Shown here piece by piece: positions 1 through 11,895 of a stretch of DNA of 64,000 nt. Source of the DNA: Taeniopygia guttata (lineage: Eukaryota > Chordata > Aves > Passeriformes > Estrildidae). The notes under the pieces are model-generated. The model did not search any database, had not been told where the DNA came from, and saw nothing but the letters and a program-made list of their open reading frames with translations. A program made the translations under genes and the position numbers. Position 1 is the first letter of the stretch, and each line of letters starts with the position of its first letter. The DNA lies in the NCBI RefSeq assembly GCF_048771995.1, contig NC_133030.1, positions 10,370,001 through 10,434,000 of the forward strand. Reading direction: 5' to 3'.

Positions 1-961
1 ACAGGAGAATTGCAAACATAGCACTTAATTCAAGGGAAAGGTAAAATAATGATGAGAACAGCCTTCTTCCATTTGTTGATAAACCATCAGCATTTAAAAC
101 AAATGTTGACAGAATAAATCAAGTCATGGAACAGATTGGCAGATATATTGAAAAAAGCTTAAACCCTTTCCAAAGGTAAAATTTCCCAGACTAAATCAAT
201 TAATTTGGTTTTATGGAGTAGGGATTTTGGTTCAGGATTGAGTTTTTAAAATATTTGTATTTTCAGATGACAGAAGTGCAACAAATCTCATATGCTCAGC
301 TGGAGAATCAGTACCTTTTGAGAATCATGTTTTAAAATCATTCCTCTATTTAAGCAATGAAAAACTGAGAGAAATTTTATTGTGCCAGGAGTGTGTTGAT
401 TTAATCAGATTTAATTTCAGTTTGTGATTATGAGAGCACAGTGAGCCTGTCCGTGGGATTTGAAGGCTGGTGTGTAGAGTGAAGCTGAAATATGCCTATT
501 TGTTTCAAATTTGGGGTTTTTTTGTTTATCACAGAAGTAACACCATGTGTATATGCTGCTGGTGTCAGGGCTGAAAGCGAGCCCACTAATACTTTTCATA
601 TTAGTATTTATATTAATTACAATTATTATCTATATTCATTAGCAATATTTAGTATTTTAGAATTTATTTATTAGTAATATGTAGCATATTTTAATGCTGC
701 TAAGCATGGAGTTTACATTTAGGTGCCTTTAAAAAAAATAGCCTTTTTTCTTCAACTGTGGCATCATGGTACCATCATTTTTCCTGTGATTTTCAAGTAA
801 AAAAAGGGGCTTCTTTTCCACAGTTCATCAAGGCCTTAATGCAGTATTGGGTGGACTTGGGGTGTGGCCCAGAGGTCCCATTATTAAAGTTATTTCTAAA
901 CTCCAAACAAAGTGTTTGAAGGCAAACCTTTGGTAAGGTTTTGGGCGGTTCTTCCTTGCAG
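1..961 (+). other. ANO1 intron (partial, left edge)
   Basis: AT-rich intronic sequence with no exon found. A polypyrimidine/AG acceptor closes it at 960-961. There is a strongly AT-rich run at about 590-680. Confidence 0.85.
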
Positions 962-1163
962 GTTGGGCTGACGTTCGCCATTGTGTTCGGGGTGATCATC
1001 TACAGGATCTCCACGGCCGCTGCCCTGGCCATCAGCTCCACGCCCTCGGGGCGCTCCAGCGTCCGCGTCACCGTCACCGCTACCGCCGTCATCATCAACC
1101 TGGTAGTCATCATCATCCTGGATGAAGTGTATGGCTGTATCGCCAGGTGGCTCACGCAGATCG
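962..1163 (+). CDS. ANO1: ANO1 coding exon, TM3-TM4
   Basis: The exon lies between an AG acceptor (960-961, after TTCCTTGC) and a GTGCGT donor at 1164. It starts in phase 0 at [15 protein letters not shown] (TM3), runs through [14 protein letters not shown] (TM4) and leaves one base of a split GAG codon. It has clearly higher GC than the introns beside it. Confidence 0.95.
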
Positions 1164-4100
1164 GTGCGTTGGAACCCTCAGCTTGCCGCAAAGCAGTTAA
1201 ATCAGAGCACCCAGATCACTGGGCTCGTAAGCAGAGCCAAGGACAGTCACATTTGTGCCTAAAATTCCACTGTGGAACTTTTTTTCAATTATTATTATTA
1301 TTTCCGAGAAATTGTCAGTAACAAAAGGTACAGAAATCTTTTCAGGTCAAGTTTTTGCACACCTACAAATGATTGTCATGGAGGTCAGATAGGTGTGGAG
1401 CTAAATTGGAATTGCCATTGTAATGTGTCTGACTCGTGGGATCCTCAGAAGACTGACCACTGACCTCAGTGCAGCCATACTGCTTTATATATATCAATAT
1501 ATATCACTATACATATAAATCCCTTTGTTAAAAGGCTGATGATGTTCTCCAAAACCCACTTTTATAAGATCTTGAAATGTTTCCAGGTAGGATAATTCCT
1601 TAATGTTTCTAATCCATGTCCCATTGGTTCCAGAGGTACCAAAGACCGACAAGAACTTTGAGGAGCGGCTGATTTTCAAGGCTTTCCTGCTGAAATTTGT
1701 CAATGCCTACACCCCCATTTTCTACGTGGCTTTTTTCAAAGGCCGGTGAGTGATGTTCAGGGTTTCAGCTTCTTGGAGGCCTTTTCGGGACTGTATATTA
1801 AGTGGTCCCACTCAGAGGCATGGAGTATGACATAAATTACTTTAGGAATCAAATATTGAAAGTATAAAATCCGTCTGATGTTTTTAACTCATTGTGCCCT
1901 AGATTTGTTGGACGTCCAGGCGACTACGTCTACATTTTCCATTCCTTCCGAATGGAAGAGGTAACTGAATTTCTATCCTGTCTGGGATTATGTTGGATGG
2001 ATGGGGTAGAGTAGATATTCTGACTGGCCTCTCCTCTGTCCACCCCAGTGTGCCCCAGGAGGATGCCTAATGGAATTGTGTATCCAGCTCAGTATTATCA
2101 TGTTGGGCAAGCAGCTGATCCAGAACAATTTGTTTGAGATTGGCATCCCGTAAGTAGCAGCTTCTGTGCTTTCTTATTTTAATTGTTGTGCCTGGTAATG
2201 TAAAACAACTGAGAAATGAGCACTGAGTGAGCAGAATGCAGTGCTCAGCAAATTGTCTCAATTTCCCTCAGAAAAATGAAGAAGTTTATACGATACTTGA
2301 AATTGAAGCGTCGTCGTTCTCCAGATCATGAAGAGCACATGAAGAAAAAGCAGCGCTATGAAGTGGACTATAACCTGGAGCCCTTTGCTGGACTCACCCC
2401 TGAGTACATGGAAATGAGTGAGTGAAGTGGAAAGAAGGCATTTGAAACCGTAATTATTGTGACTAATTGGGATGGAGAGCTGAGCTTTTTGAAATGTATG
2501 TTCAGCAGACAGTGGATATGAGATTACATATGCAGTCTTGGACTGGAGCGTGTTTCAGCCAGTCCTGGCTGCTGGAGGGCTGAATTGTGCTCTCTGCTGT
2601 TTGCAAGCTCTTACTTTAGAATGATATTTTGGTTATTTTCTTTCAAGCCGTATAACACATCACCGTCAAGTTTCAAATGCAAATGATTAAGTGGCATCTA
2701 CTTGAGATTGTGAGGCATATTTTACCATCAGTTGAACCCTTCACTGGAAGCAAGTTAGTTCAGATTTGATTATTTCCACACCAGAGTCTTTTACCTGATA
2801 TCTGAAATAAATTTTCTGAGAGCAATGCATGTCTGTAGATCTGGTTGTACTTGAAAGATCACATAGAATTTTTTTTCAAGTAGTATCTTATGTTAACATG
2901 AGTGAGATAAATTAGAATATCTGGTGACCTTGATATTCACAGTATGTGAAGCAGATGAGAATTCAGTGGTACAAACTGAACGGCCATGCTGCCAGTTCCT
3001 AAAAATAAGAAAAGATGTTGTTACTGAGATCAGCATTTGAAAGTAACAGGGGAAAGATGGGGACTGGCAGTTCAGGATGAGCATGACATCCACACAAAAA
3101 GCAAATATGATCCTAGGTTATAGGAAGCAAGTTATTCCTGTCAGAGGCAGGAATCAGCCATGTCCTTTCCAAAGCTTCCAGTGAAGGCAAAAAGCCTGCC
3201 AGGTGGAACATGGAAAGCTTAGGTAGAGCCAACACGGTCACTGCCATAATCCCACTCCTTCAGGTACCTCCTGTGCCAGCTTTGCCCACGGAAGAATTGT
3301 TTTAGGAGATTCCCCATCCTTCTGGTTACTGTTGCCTTGCCTTTTAGAAAGCCCTTCCATACCCAAATGGAGCAGCCATCATGCAGACTATGCCTGACAC
3401 ACAAAATGGGATTGAGTCTCCCAGAATTCGTCACTTCGTCGGAATTTAGGGGCTGGCACTGATGTGGTGATGGGTATATTTGGTAAATACTGACAGCAGG
3501 CTCTGAAATGTTTTCTTTTTCTTTCCAGTTATCCAGTTTGGGTTTGTGACTTTGTTTGTTGCCTCCTTCCCACTGGCACCTTTGTTCGCTTTATTGAACA
3601 ACATCATTGAAATCCGTCTGGATGCCAAAAAATTTGTTACTGAGCTGAGGAGACCGGTAGCAGTGAGAGCAAAGGATATAGGTAAGTGGATATTGTTATT
3701 GTATCCCTGTTTGTTTATTCCTGGACTGATGGCAGGATATTATTATGCTGAGCTAGTTTCAATAACAGGGAGATATTTATAGGAAAAGTCAAACCATTCA
3801 GCTGTGGCTTACCTGTGAATCTCATAATTTATTGAGGCTTTACCTTTAAAATAGAAAGACCAAAGCTTTAAATTCAGATTACTATTTCATTAAGTAAATA
3901 TTATTGCTTTTTAAATCAAAATGATCAGTGCAATAGCAAATTATCTCACATGGTTCTGTGATTACCAGCCCTTCCTGGTAATGCAGTTTTTGTGCAGAAG
4001 CAAAAATTCCTGCATTTAATAACTCTGCACTGGCCTCAGAAATACCCTTGGGAATAAGAGGAGACTCAAAAATCTGTGGATAGATGTATCCCTTTGTCCC

Positions 4101-7100
4101 TACTCAGGAAGGTTGGAAGGGTGAAAAGTGCAGTGGATGGAGCTGGAGCTGGGCTCCATGCCTGTGTGGGGACAAGAGCCCAGTCCTGCCCTTACAGGGG
4201 GACTCACAGGGTGTTTGTAATGAGGGAGCTGCTTCTCCCAAATGCTGGTTAATTATTAATTAAAAGCTCATTAAAATAAAAATAGAAATAAAATAACTCT
4301 CTTTGTTACAGAGCCAAGCAGCAAGAGCAGAGAAGTTTATCTGTTATTATACTCTTAAGTTCATTCTACTGCAGTACAGGCAGAGTTTTTCCTTGGGCTC
4401 ATCCTTGTGCCCTAGGACCATCCTAGACTTGAAGAACACATCACGTTTTGCCATGACGTTGCTTTGGGGGTGTTTTGTGGCTCCCTGATTTGATGCTGCA
4501 GGTTCAGGTTGCTGGTAGAGATGATTGGGAGGATAATGTGGATTTTTTTTTTTTATTCTGGGGGGAGTTTGATTATTTTTTATTTGTTTCTGTGTTAATT
4601 GTAACTCATTGCAGTTAAAGCCCTTTCTTCAAAACCTCAAAAAAAAAAAAAAAATAGATGCCAAAACATAGTTGGGCTCGTTTTGCTTACAAGCCATTAA
4701 ATTAAGTTTTTATAATGTGTTCTTTTTCTATTTAAAATATAGCTAGCTCAGCACAATCATACATGCTCCTAACTCTGTTAACTGAAGACATAATTTATCT
4801 CATTTTAAGGACTAGAACAGCATTTACATATTTTTCTCCTTCCTCAGGAATCTGGTATAATATCCTCAGAGGTATTGGAAAGCTTGCTGTCATCATAAAC
4901 GTAAGTAAATCAGCATGAATTAAATTTTAATTCAATAGGCTGGCTTTTCCATTCTGCTCCATTAGTTTTATTTCAGTACAAAATCCTTCAATCAAGTGAA
5001 AGTATATGATTGAGAAATTTTTGGAAATATTTGAGGATGAGTTGCTGTGTTTATTTTCAAGCTGTGATAGCAGTAGCAATAATATAAAATAGTAAGGAGT
5101 CACTGCTGCTTTTTTCCAGAATGGTTTTGTAAAACAGTTCTTCAAACAAATATGATCACAGCTGCTTACTTTTACTCTTCTGAAATACTATCAGTAGCAT
5201 AAGATGTATTTTTTAATTTCAGTGCTATTTTGGGTAAGGTGAGAACCAGTTCAGCTCCTCAGAGTGCAGAATCCCTACACTGAAAATCTGCCCTCACGCT
5301 GCATTGCCCCCACTCAGAGAGCTTGGAAAATCCTGGAATAAAAAAGTTTATTTCAACATTTCACAAAAATTTAGCAGGCCTTAATGCATGTACTTCTGCA
5401 CTATTCTATATGAATACACGTCCACAATGATCATCCTCCCTGCACCCCAGCTGAGGGAAAGATGAAAACAAAGGCCAGCTGAAATTCAATATGTTTGCAG
5501 TGCAGCAAAGCAGGGGCTCTGTGGGGCTTATGGCCACATGGCCATGGACTCCCCTGGGGTTCTTTTACATTATCCAGACTTGAAATCCCTTCATTTTGTC
5601 CCCAGGGGTCTGTTGTGCTATGGCAAACCCATTCTTTTTGTATGCTGCCTTAGTTTGTCTTTCCATTTCTCCTGCTTTCTTTTGGATCTAATTTCTCTGG
5701 TTTTCTCTTTTGTTCTGTGTAGTCTTTCCTCGTCAATACCCAGTGTTAGTTTTCCCTCTTTTATCAATGTACTGCTCCTCTTTACCATAAAATAAGTAAA
5801 ACATTTTGTACTCTTTGTTCCACATGTACATGAGATTTATGCCAGAGGCAATGTTTCATAATGATGATAAATGAAGAAGGCTAAAGTCATGAGGAACTCA
5901 GCCCAATTGGCTGTCATGCTTTTTCCCCACGATCTTTTCAGAAAATTTTAAATAACTGGATGAAATGCAACTTTTGTGACTATAAAAATAAAACTGGGCT
6001 CAATCTCCTCATCCTTTTATCCTGATGAAGTTAAGAACCACACACAATTAACATTCTTTTGCAATGCAATGAGACTTTGAAGAGTCAAATCACAGTGGGT
6101 TGTTTGCAGGACAGAAAAGCAGCTGGAAATCAATTAATCGGGCCTTGTTCAAGGCAACAGGGAGAAGCTGTGATGGGGACACAGGGAAGCAGAGCTGTGG
6201 TAGCTGTCCTGTAGTGCTGGGGGGTACAGCTGCTCCATTGTTGGGGGCCCAGGTTGTCACCCACGCAGACACCTCCGCTGGCATGGCACTGCTCCAGGGA
6301 ATACGCTGCATCTCAGGAGAGTGGGCAGGGAACAATCCCTTGCTGGTGCAGTGAATGCTCCACTTTCAGGGCCCTCAGGCTCCCCTGAGTGGTGTGAGTA
6401 GTTTGGGCAGTAGTTTGGCTGCCCTGAATGGTGTGAGTAGTTGGTTGAGGATGTGATGAAGTTAAGCTCTGCCTGGGTACCACGCTCACTCTTTACTCTT
6501 GTGGCTCAGGCATTTGTGATCTCATTCACATCCGACTTCATTCCACGCCTCGTGTACCTGTACATGTACAGTGAGAATGGCACCATGCATGGCTTCGTCA
6601 ACCATACACTATCCTCTTTTAATGTCAGCGATTTCCAAGCAGGAACAGCTCCCAACGACCCCCTGGATCTTGGCTACGAGGTTCAGATATGCAGGTACTC
6701 TCTTGAATGATCGCTAATGCCAAGTGTTTTCACAGCTGGCTAACAATGTGGCAAATGCTTACATTCCTGGGGCAGATTATTTGTATTTTCAATACCTTTT
6801 TAGCACCTTGCTAGCCTTTTGTATCAGATGGATCCATCACCTTGAACATCTTGCTTACATATTAAATAATCACAGACCTGAATATGATTTACTGCTTATT
6901 TTGGGAAATGGAGATTATTGTTAGTTAAATTCAGTGCTTGTCCATGCAAAGATTTTTATTAACATGGATTCCCTTTTCCAGGAAAGGAGAGAAATAGTAA
7001 TAAACAGCACAATGATGCTTTAAAGGAAGAAAAATATGTCACTCTGATGTCATGTCATGATATAATGACCATGACCTCTTTATTGTTCAGTTCCCAATTC

Positions 7101-9581
7101 CTGATGAGAGTAGTAGCATCCTTATCTGCACTGGAACTTAGGACTTATTTATAGTGTCATCACACAGAAGAAATTTGCATGCCTGTGACAATTCATATCT
7201 ATTCTTCTCATGTTTAAAGGAAAATTGTGGTTACCTATCAGCTAATATATTCTTAGAACCGGGCATCAAATCCAAATCTGACAGGGAAAGCACTTAGACC
7301 AACAAAGCTGAAAGGGGGACAACGGAGGGAGGAAGAGGGAGAGGAGAGTAAGGAAGGAAGAGATATTCCAGGGGAGAAAGAAACAAAGATGACATTGATA
7401 CATGCATAGTAAAAAAATCACACTAACTGGCCAAGTAAAAAATCTTCCCTTTGAATCATATTATTTTATATTCTTTATGCTTTTGAGTAGTGCAAGTTAA
7501 TATGATCAAATGACCTCTAAACAGAAAATTCACTCAGAGATGAAAGAAAAACCAGCCCAAACTGCATTTGCAGTAGCTTTGCTTGCTTTTACTTTCTTCT
7601 GGTTTCCTCCTGCTGCTCTCTGGGCAGAGGTTAAGCAAGGTTGGCAAACATTTTTCAGCACAGAATGGAAGTGTTGGCATCGTGGTCCAAAAGGAAAATG
7701 CCAGATGTATTTGCTTTCCGCTCCCAGCCTATGTCTTCTTTCAATCCTATCCTTATCCCAAGGATTTTAAAATAATTTGGAAATGCAGAGCCTTAATTCT
7801 TTCAAAATATGGACAGGATGCTATGGTTTTGAATTTAATGTATTTTTCTTGGTCCTGTTTATCAACACATAGATTTTCCGTAAGCCATAGCTAAGGAAAA
7901 ATTCTCTTCTCCCCATATGGCAAAATTTAGCTTCAACCTTTTGCTAATCACATGTTAAACACATTCTATGAATCTGAGATCAGTATTTTTGTCTTTAAAA
8001 TCAGCTTGAAAAACATTTGTTGCCTTTTTATCTATGTTTACCTATGCCTTTTTACAGAGCTGTGTAGCTCTCTCTTATGCAAAATTGATATTATATGTAG
8101 TAATCAGAGGGTATTAAGATGAATTAACCTTTAATTTTAAGGCTAACTTGATGACTATGGGAGAGTTCCAGCTCTGTCTTGTTTCCAAGAGGTTAATATA
8201 GTGAACTTTCTTTAGACAGTTCCATTTATTGTTTGACTGTTTGTTAATAACTCCTTCCAGTGCCAACATTTCTGAATTGCACCCCTGATTTACTGAGTCT
8301 TGTTTTGCAGGTACAAAGATTACAGAGAACCCCCCTGGTCTGAAAACAAATATGACATTTCAAAGGACTTCTGGGCTGTCCTAGCAGCAAGATTGGCATT
8401 TGTGATAGTTTTTCAGGTAGGTGACCCTGCATGCGTTTGGAAATAAGTTACTGTGCCAAAGAAATATCTTCTTTATCAGTTGTTTCATGGAAAAGCCAAA
8501 GAAATTTGCCTATCTTCATCACCCTCTTTGTCCCACCCACCCAGGCCCTGGTATATCCTCAGTGGAAAAATTCATCCCCATGGATTCCCTGAACTAGTTT
8601 GATACAGAACAACTTAATGACCTTAGAGACCAGCAAAGTACAAGGCTGGTACTAATTAGATCCCACCAATTGCTCCCAAAGGACATCAACAATTTCACTG
8701 AAGCAGCATAAATTTAATCCAAAATAATTTTTAAAGCTAGCCAAGAAATGAGATTTTCAAATTTTTCCAAGTTTTATTTGCATCTGAATAAGAAGCCAAA
8801 ATCTTGTAATTTGTCCTTAAAAGACATTATTTAATCACAACAGTGATGCAACTTATTGTGACACAAATGCTTTAAGTCTGCCTTATCTGAATAACTTGTT
8901 TCAAAACTTTTATTGGGCTTTTTTTGATTAAAAATTCTCTTTTTGGGAAAGACCACCTTGAGTCAAAGCTTTTCAATTAGGAAAAATCAATCAGAATGTA
9001 TTTTAACAACTTTTACCATTTTACCTCTTGTATTTGCTTCTCTCTTCCTGATGTAAATCTCATGAGCCACTCACCAGTTGCAAATTCCTCTGGATTTCTA
9101 AGTGGCTGCAGTGTCAGGATTGGTACATAAATCATAGAGGTCTGTACCTAATGCATTTCTCTTCTTCTAGCATACACAAAATAGTTGAGGGGAATTTGGT
9201 CCCATAGTCCAACTCAAATATTGTCCTCTCTTCATTTTTCCTTCCTAAATGCCCTCTCCTTTCCCTACAGCTACCCTTTAATTTGACCCTGCTGACACTT
9301 TCTCACAACTTCATTTTCAGAACTTGGTCATGTTCATGAGTGAATTTGTTGACTGGATTATCCCAGACATTCCCAAGGACATTAGTCAGCAGATTCACAA
9401 GGAGAAAGTTCTCATGGTGGAGGTCTTCATGAGGGAAGAGCAAGGGAAGCTGCAGATGCTGGGAACCTGGAAAGACAAGGACAAGAGAAAAGGGGAAAAC
9501 TGTAACAACCACAGCCCCAGGCTCTCGAGGAGCCACAGTGGGAGCTTGTCCTCCTGCCATTCCTATCCCCTGGACGTTTAG
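962..9581 (+). CDS. ANO1: anoctamin-1 (TMEM16A) calcium-activated chloride channel, 3' half of the gene, 10 coding exons
   Basis: ANO1 forms a homodimeric plasma-membrane chloride channel opened by intracellular calcium. Exons read by splice site and phase: 962-1163, 1634-1745, 1903-1960, 2049-2149, 2272-2417, 3529-3681, 4848-4900, 6510-6694, 8311-8416, 9321-9581. Joined they give 458 residues and a stop, about the C-terminal half of the usual 950-1000 residue protein. They cover TM3 to TM10 and the cytosolic tail. The six calcium-ligating residues known from mouse TMEM16A (N650, E654, E702, E705, E734, D738) are all present: AAC at 2124 and GAG at 2136 in TM6, GAG at 2402 and GAA at 2411 in TM7, GAA at 3609 and GAT at 3621 in TM8. 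The pore-hinge motif LGKQLIQNN is intact. ANO2 is the nearest alternative, but the TM loops and the tail motif [15 protein letters not shown] fit ANO1. No break or frameshift is seen. The 5' half lies outside the window. Confidence 0.97.
1164..1633 (+). other. ANO1 intron
   Basis: 470-nt GT-AG intron. It contains a short imperfect TA-rich microsatellite at about 1484-1519. Nothing else is recognised. Confidence 0.9.
1634..1745 (+). CDS. ANO1: ANO1 coding exon, TM4-TM5 loop and TM5
   Basis: Acceptor TTCCAG, donor GTGAGT. It completes the split Glu codon and encodes [13 protein letters not shown] followed by the TM5 segment [20 protein letters not shown]. It ends with two bases of a split Arg codon. 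Confidence 0.96.
1903..1960 (+). CDS. ANO1: ANO1 short coding exon, extracellular loop after TM5
   Basis: A 58-nt exon between acceptor CCCTAG and donor GTAACT. It encodes [20 protein letters not shown] and ends in phase 0. The loop sequence is typical of ANO1. Confidence 0.95.
2049..2149 (+). CDS. ANO1: ANO1 coding exon, TM6 (pore and calcium site)
   Basis: Acceptor CCCCAG, donor GTAAGT. It encodes [13 protein letters not shown] followed by the TM6 hinge [16 protein letters not shown]. The Asn (2124-2126) and Glu (2136-2138) match mouse N650 and E654. It ends with two bases of a Pro codon that is finished in the next exon. Confidence 0.97.
2272..2417 (+). CDS. ANO1: ANO1 coding exon, TM6-TM7 linker and start of TM7
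   Basis: Acceptor CCTCAG, donor GTGAGT. It encodes a basic cytosolic linker ([19 protein letters not shown]) and then [13 protein letters not shown]. The two Glu codons at 2402 and 2411 match the calcium ligands E702 and E705. The stretch KRRRS is a local variation of the mammalian linker. Confidence 0.97.
2418..3528 (+). other. ANO1 intron
   Basis: GT-AG intron of about 1.1 kb. No repeat family or exon recognised. Confidence 0.9.
3529..3681 (+). CDS. ANO1: ANO1 coding exon, TM7-TM8
   Basis: Acceptor TTCCAG, donor GTAAGT. It encodes [18 protein letters not shown], then [13 protein letters not shown]. Glu at 3609-3611 and Asp at 3621-3623 match E734 and D738. It ends with one base of a split Gly codon. 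Confidence 0.97.
3682..4847 (+). other. ANO1 intron
   Basis: GT-AG intron of about 1.2 kb. It holds a T run near 4543 and a 16-base A run at 4639-4654. No exon recognised. Confidence 0.9.
4848..4900 (+). CDS. ANO1: ANO1 short coding exon, start of TM9
   Basis: A 53-nt exon between acceptor CCTCAG and donor GTAAGT, encoding [18 protein letters not shown] in phase. It joins directly to [10 protein letters not shown] in the next exon, as the conserved TM9 sequence requires. Confidence 0.95.
4901..6509 (+). other. ANO1 intron
   Basis: GT-AG intron of about 1.6 kb. The right part (6100-6400) is more GC-rich and open on both strands, but it resembles no protein I know. Confidence 0.9.
6510..6694 (+). 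CDS. ANO1: ANO1 coding exon, TM9 and TM9-TM10 extracellular loop
   Basis: Acceptor GCTCAG, donor GTACTC. It encodes [20 protein letters not shown], then a loop with three N-glycosylation sequons visible (NGT, NHT, NVS), and ends in the split Arg codon after VQIC. Confidence 0.96.
6695..8310 (+). other. ANO1 intron
   Basis: GT-AG intron of about 1.6 kb, containing the purine-rich tract listed separately. No exon recognised. Confidence 0.9.
7306..7397 (+). repeat. polypurine tract in ANO1 intron
   Basis: About 90 bases that are almost all A and G on the + strand (AGGGAGGAAGAGGGAGAGG and similar). It is low-complexity sequence with triplex potential. Confidence 0.7.
8311..8416 (+). CDS. ANO1: ANO1 coding exon, TM10 start
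   Basis: Acceptor TTGCAG, donor GTAGGT. It encodes [20 protein letters not shown] and then the hydrophobic [15 protein letters not shown] of TM10, ending in phase 0. Confidence 0.96.
8417..9320 (+). other. ANO1 last intron
   Basis: GT-AG intron of about 0.9 kb, AT-rich, with a pyrimidine-rich 3' end before the acceptor at 9319-9320. Nothing else seen. Confidence 0.9.
9321..9581 (+). CDS. ANO1: ANO1 terminal coding exon and stop
   Basis: Acceptor TTTCAG. It encodes [20 protein letters not shown], the conserved membrane-proximal helix [15 protein letters not shown], a charged Lys-rich stretch, a Ser-rich tail and a TAG stop at 9579-9581. The last residues (YPLDV) differ from the mammalian tail, which is poorly conserved anyway. 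Confidence 0.96.
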   Translation, partial: NLVMFMSEFVDWIIPDIPKDISQQIHKEKVLMVEVFMREEQGKLQMLGTWKDKDKRKGENCNNHSPRLSRSHSGSLSSCHSYPLDV

Positions 9582-9941
9582 GAGAGGAGGGAGCTGAGTC
9601 TGTCAGGGCATTCCAGAGACAAAAGCCATGGCACCAAGGGCAGGACTTGGTGACGGACACCCCAGTGCAAGTTGAAGGATGTGCTGCCATTTCGCTCCCA
9701 TCTTTGTGAGAAATGCCCTTCTTGCAAACATGGAGGACCACGTTCTATTTCTGACTATGTTAGGGTTTTGGTTTGTTTTTTTTTTTTTTCTTTTGCACAA
9801 GCAGTAATGCAGGGAGTTTTTATATTTATCCTTAGGTAATGCTATCGACGTTGGTGTGCATTAAGAAATGCAGGTACTTAGGACAATGTTGCTAGGGATA
9901 TTCTCTGGGAATCTGATCTTAGCCTATCAATTAGTTAATGA

Positions 9942-9947
9942 AATAAA
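9942..9947 (+). terminator. candidate proximal ANO1 polyadenylation signal
   Basis: AATAAA about 360 bases after the ANO1 stop. If used, it gives a short 3' UTR. Confidence 0.4.
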
Positions 9948-11205
9948 GGTAAATTTGAAGTAATAATAATAATGCTTATTGAACTATTTTGGAGAGCCGG
10001 GTTTGAAGGTCCATGGGGTAACTCGCTAAATGAGATGCAAAATCAGTATTCCCTCGCATTTCATAAAGCCTATCAGACTGACTTGCTTGCCAAGGCTGGG
10101 TTTAACTCTGTGAGCCTGAGCTTTGGAGTCCCAAAGGCGTGGCAGGGACTTGTGGCAGCCTGCTGTGTGCCCCCGACCCTCCCCGGGGCACCGCTGCCTC
10201 TGGAAACATCAGCACAGGGATTCTGGGCAGTGCTTTCTTGGCAGCAGCAGCAGCAGCACAATTCCAGAGATTCTCCCAGCAGGTCCATGGTCACAGAGCA
10301 TTTGTTAAATGCCCTGAGTTAATGAGCACACAGAGAGCTCTAGTGACTCTCACTGCCCTGCCAAGCATTCACACGCTGCTGTTGCTGAGGAAATTCCCTT
10401 TTCCCCGATGTTTCAGCACATCCCTGTCCCAGCCTGGCTTTTCCTTGTAGCCCTCTGGAGCAGAAGGGAGTGCTTGCACCCATGTTTCACAGCCAGCTTT
10501 TCCCACAGACTTTCTGCTGTTGGCTGGCACTTCCCAGAGGCTGTGCCAGAGGAGTAAATCCCAAATGCATCCCACTTACTGTCTTCAGTGGAAGCTTTGT
10601 CTGCACTGGGCCTACAGGACCAGACCATCAGCTAGTTACAGGAATTTTCCTTTGTCTTAAAATCCTCTGTCTTTTGTACAAAGAGCTTTCCCCTAAAGTA
10701 TAAGTCTGAAATCCTTACTTACCATGACTAGCTAAATGCCATCAGTACAGCTCTTTTTAAGCATAATATGTTTTTGTTTTGCTTTGTCAACCTATAAACT
10801 GCACTTCCAAATAATATTGGTGCAATTAACCTAATTTCTTTTATTGCTTTGTCTTGTCCATGGCACTTGCATTATAAAATTGAAAAAGAAAATAAAAAGG
10901 AAAGATTTCTTTAAAGTCTAACTACTGTATGGTTTGTTACAAAACCAAACTGTTTTTTCTTTTTTTCTTTCTTTTTTTTTTCTTTGCCAAACTAATTTAA
11001 AGATTAATGCTAGAACTTTAAAAAGAATGCCATATATAGCTTTTGATATATTTATTTGTTTTAAAGTATGTGATAAACTTGATATTTTTCTGTAGTCTGT
11101 CCAAAGAAGGTACCAAAAGAGAAATTATGTGGAAGAAAGAAAATGGTATTAACCAAATATTCTTGAAGCTTATTTAAAATATTGATCCAACCAAAGATTT
11201 TTATT

Positions 11206-11211
11206 AATAAA
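11206..11211 (+). terminator. candidate ANO1 polyadenylation signal
   Basis: AATAAA followed within about 30 bases by a T/G-rich stretch (TTTTGTTAACTCTTGTTTC), the usual downstream element. Another hexamer at 10891-10896 has a weaker context. Confidence 0.5.
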
Positions 11212-11869
11212 GGGCTTATATTTTGTTAACTCTTGTTTCTGTTGTATTTTGACTTGCAGGAATGTCACTATTTTTAAAATTTGTACCTTATGATAGCATG
11301 TTGCTGTAGGGCCAAATCCTGCCTGATTTATTCCCACATAAATGTAATGCCTGGTTAGTAAGTGTTTACCAGATCAGGCCCACTGACTGCAATAGGACTG
11401 CGGAGAAATCAAACAGAATTCTGTCCACACATTTTGTTGAAAACATGTTCTTCCTCTCATTCCTTGGTAGCCCAAAAGATCCAGGAGAAAGCCAAACTGC
11501 CTATTCTGAAGAGAAATCTTAGGGATGGTTCTCGAAGGGGATTTAATCTGTAAATACTGACCTAAAAGTGTTCCCAACTTAATACTGACATTCCTGTAAA
11601 TGGTGGAACTATATCCTGAACACATACTTATCTGAATTTTTCATTATTTGCTGAAATCATGGAATAGTAACAGTTGCTTATACTTTATTTTGTACAGTAA
11701 ATTGTTTGAAATGGAATTTTGTATATAAAAATCTGTATTACTACTTAGATATCTATAAAATTCTTTCATGGAATCATTTTTTAAGAAAAGCAAATATATA
11801 CTAAATCTGTTTTATTTTGTTGGGTTTTTTCCTTTTTCTTTAAACACTTATTTGAAATAAGTTATTTGA

Positions 11870-11875
11870 AATAAA
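11870..11875 (+). terminator. candidate distal ANO1 polyadenylation signal
   Basis: AATAAA in a repeated TTTGAAATAA context, followed by a TG-rich segment (TTTCTCCTGTGGG). It is the last good signal before unremarkable intergenic sequence. Confidence 0.45.
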
Positions 11876-11895
11876 CTTTAATATCCAGGAGTTTC

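Larger units (their letters stand above)
9582..11895 (+). other. ANO1: ANO1 3' untranslated region (probable extent)
   Basis: AT-rich sequence after the stop, with no splice structure or coding signal. Four AATAAA hexamers are present (9942, 10891, 11206, 11870), so more than one 3' end is possible. The last one sets the proposed right limit; the true cleavage site is not shown by the sequence. The middle part (10100-10650) is more GC-rich, and its open frames have no recognisable protein. Confidence 0.6.

Noticed and set aside
1164..1321. Continuation of the ANO1 TM4 exon frame past 1163
   Set aside because: The GTGCGT donor at 1164 and exact joining to the next exon show this part is intron.
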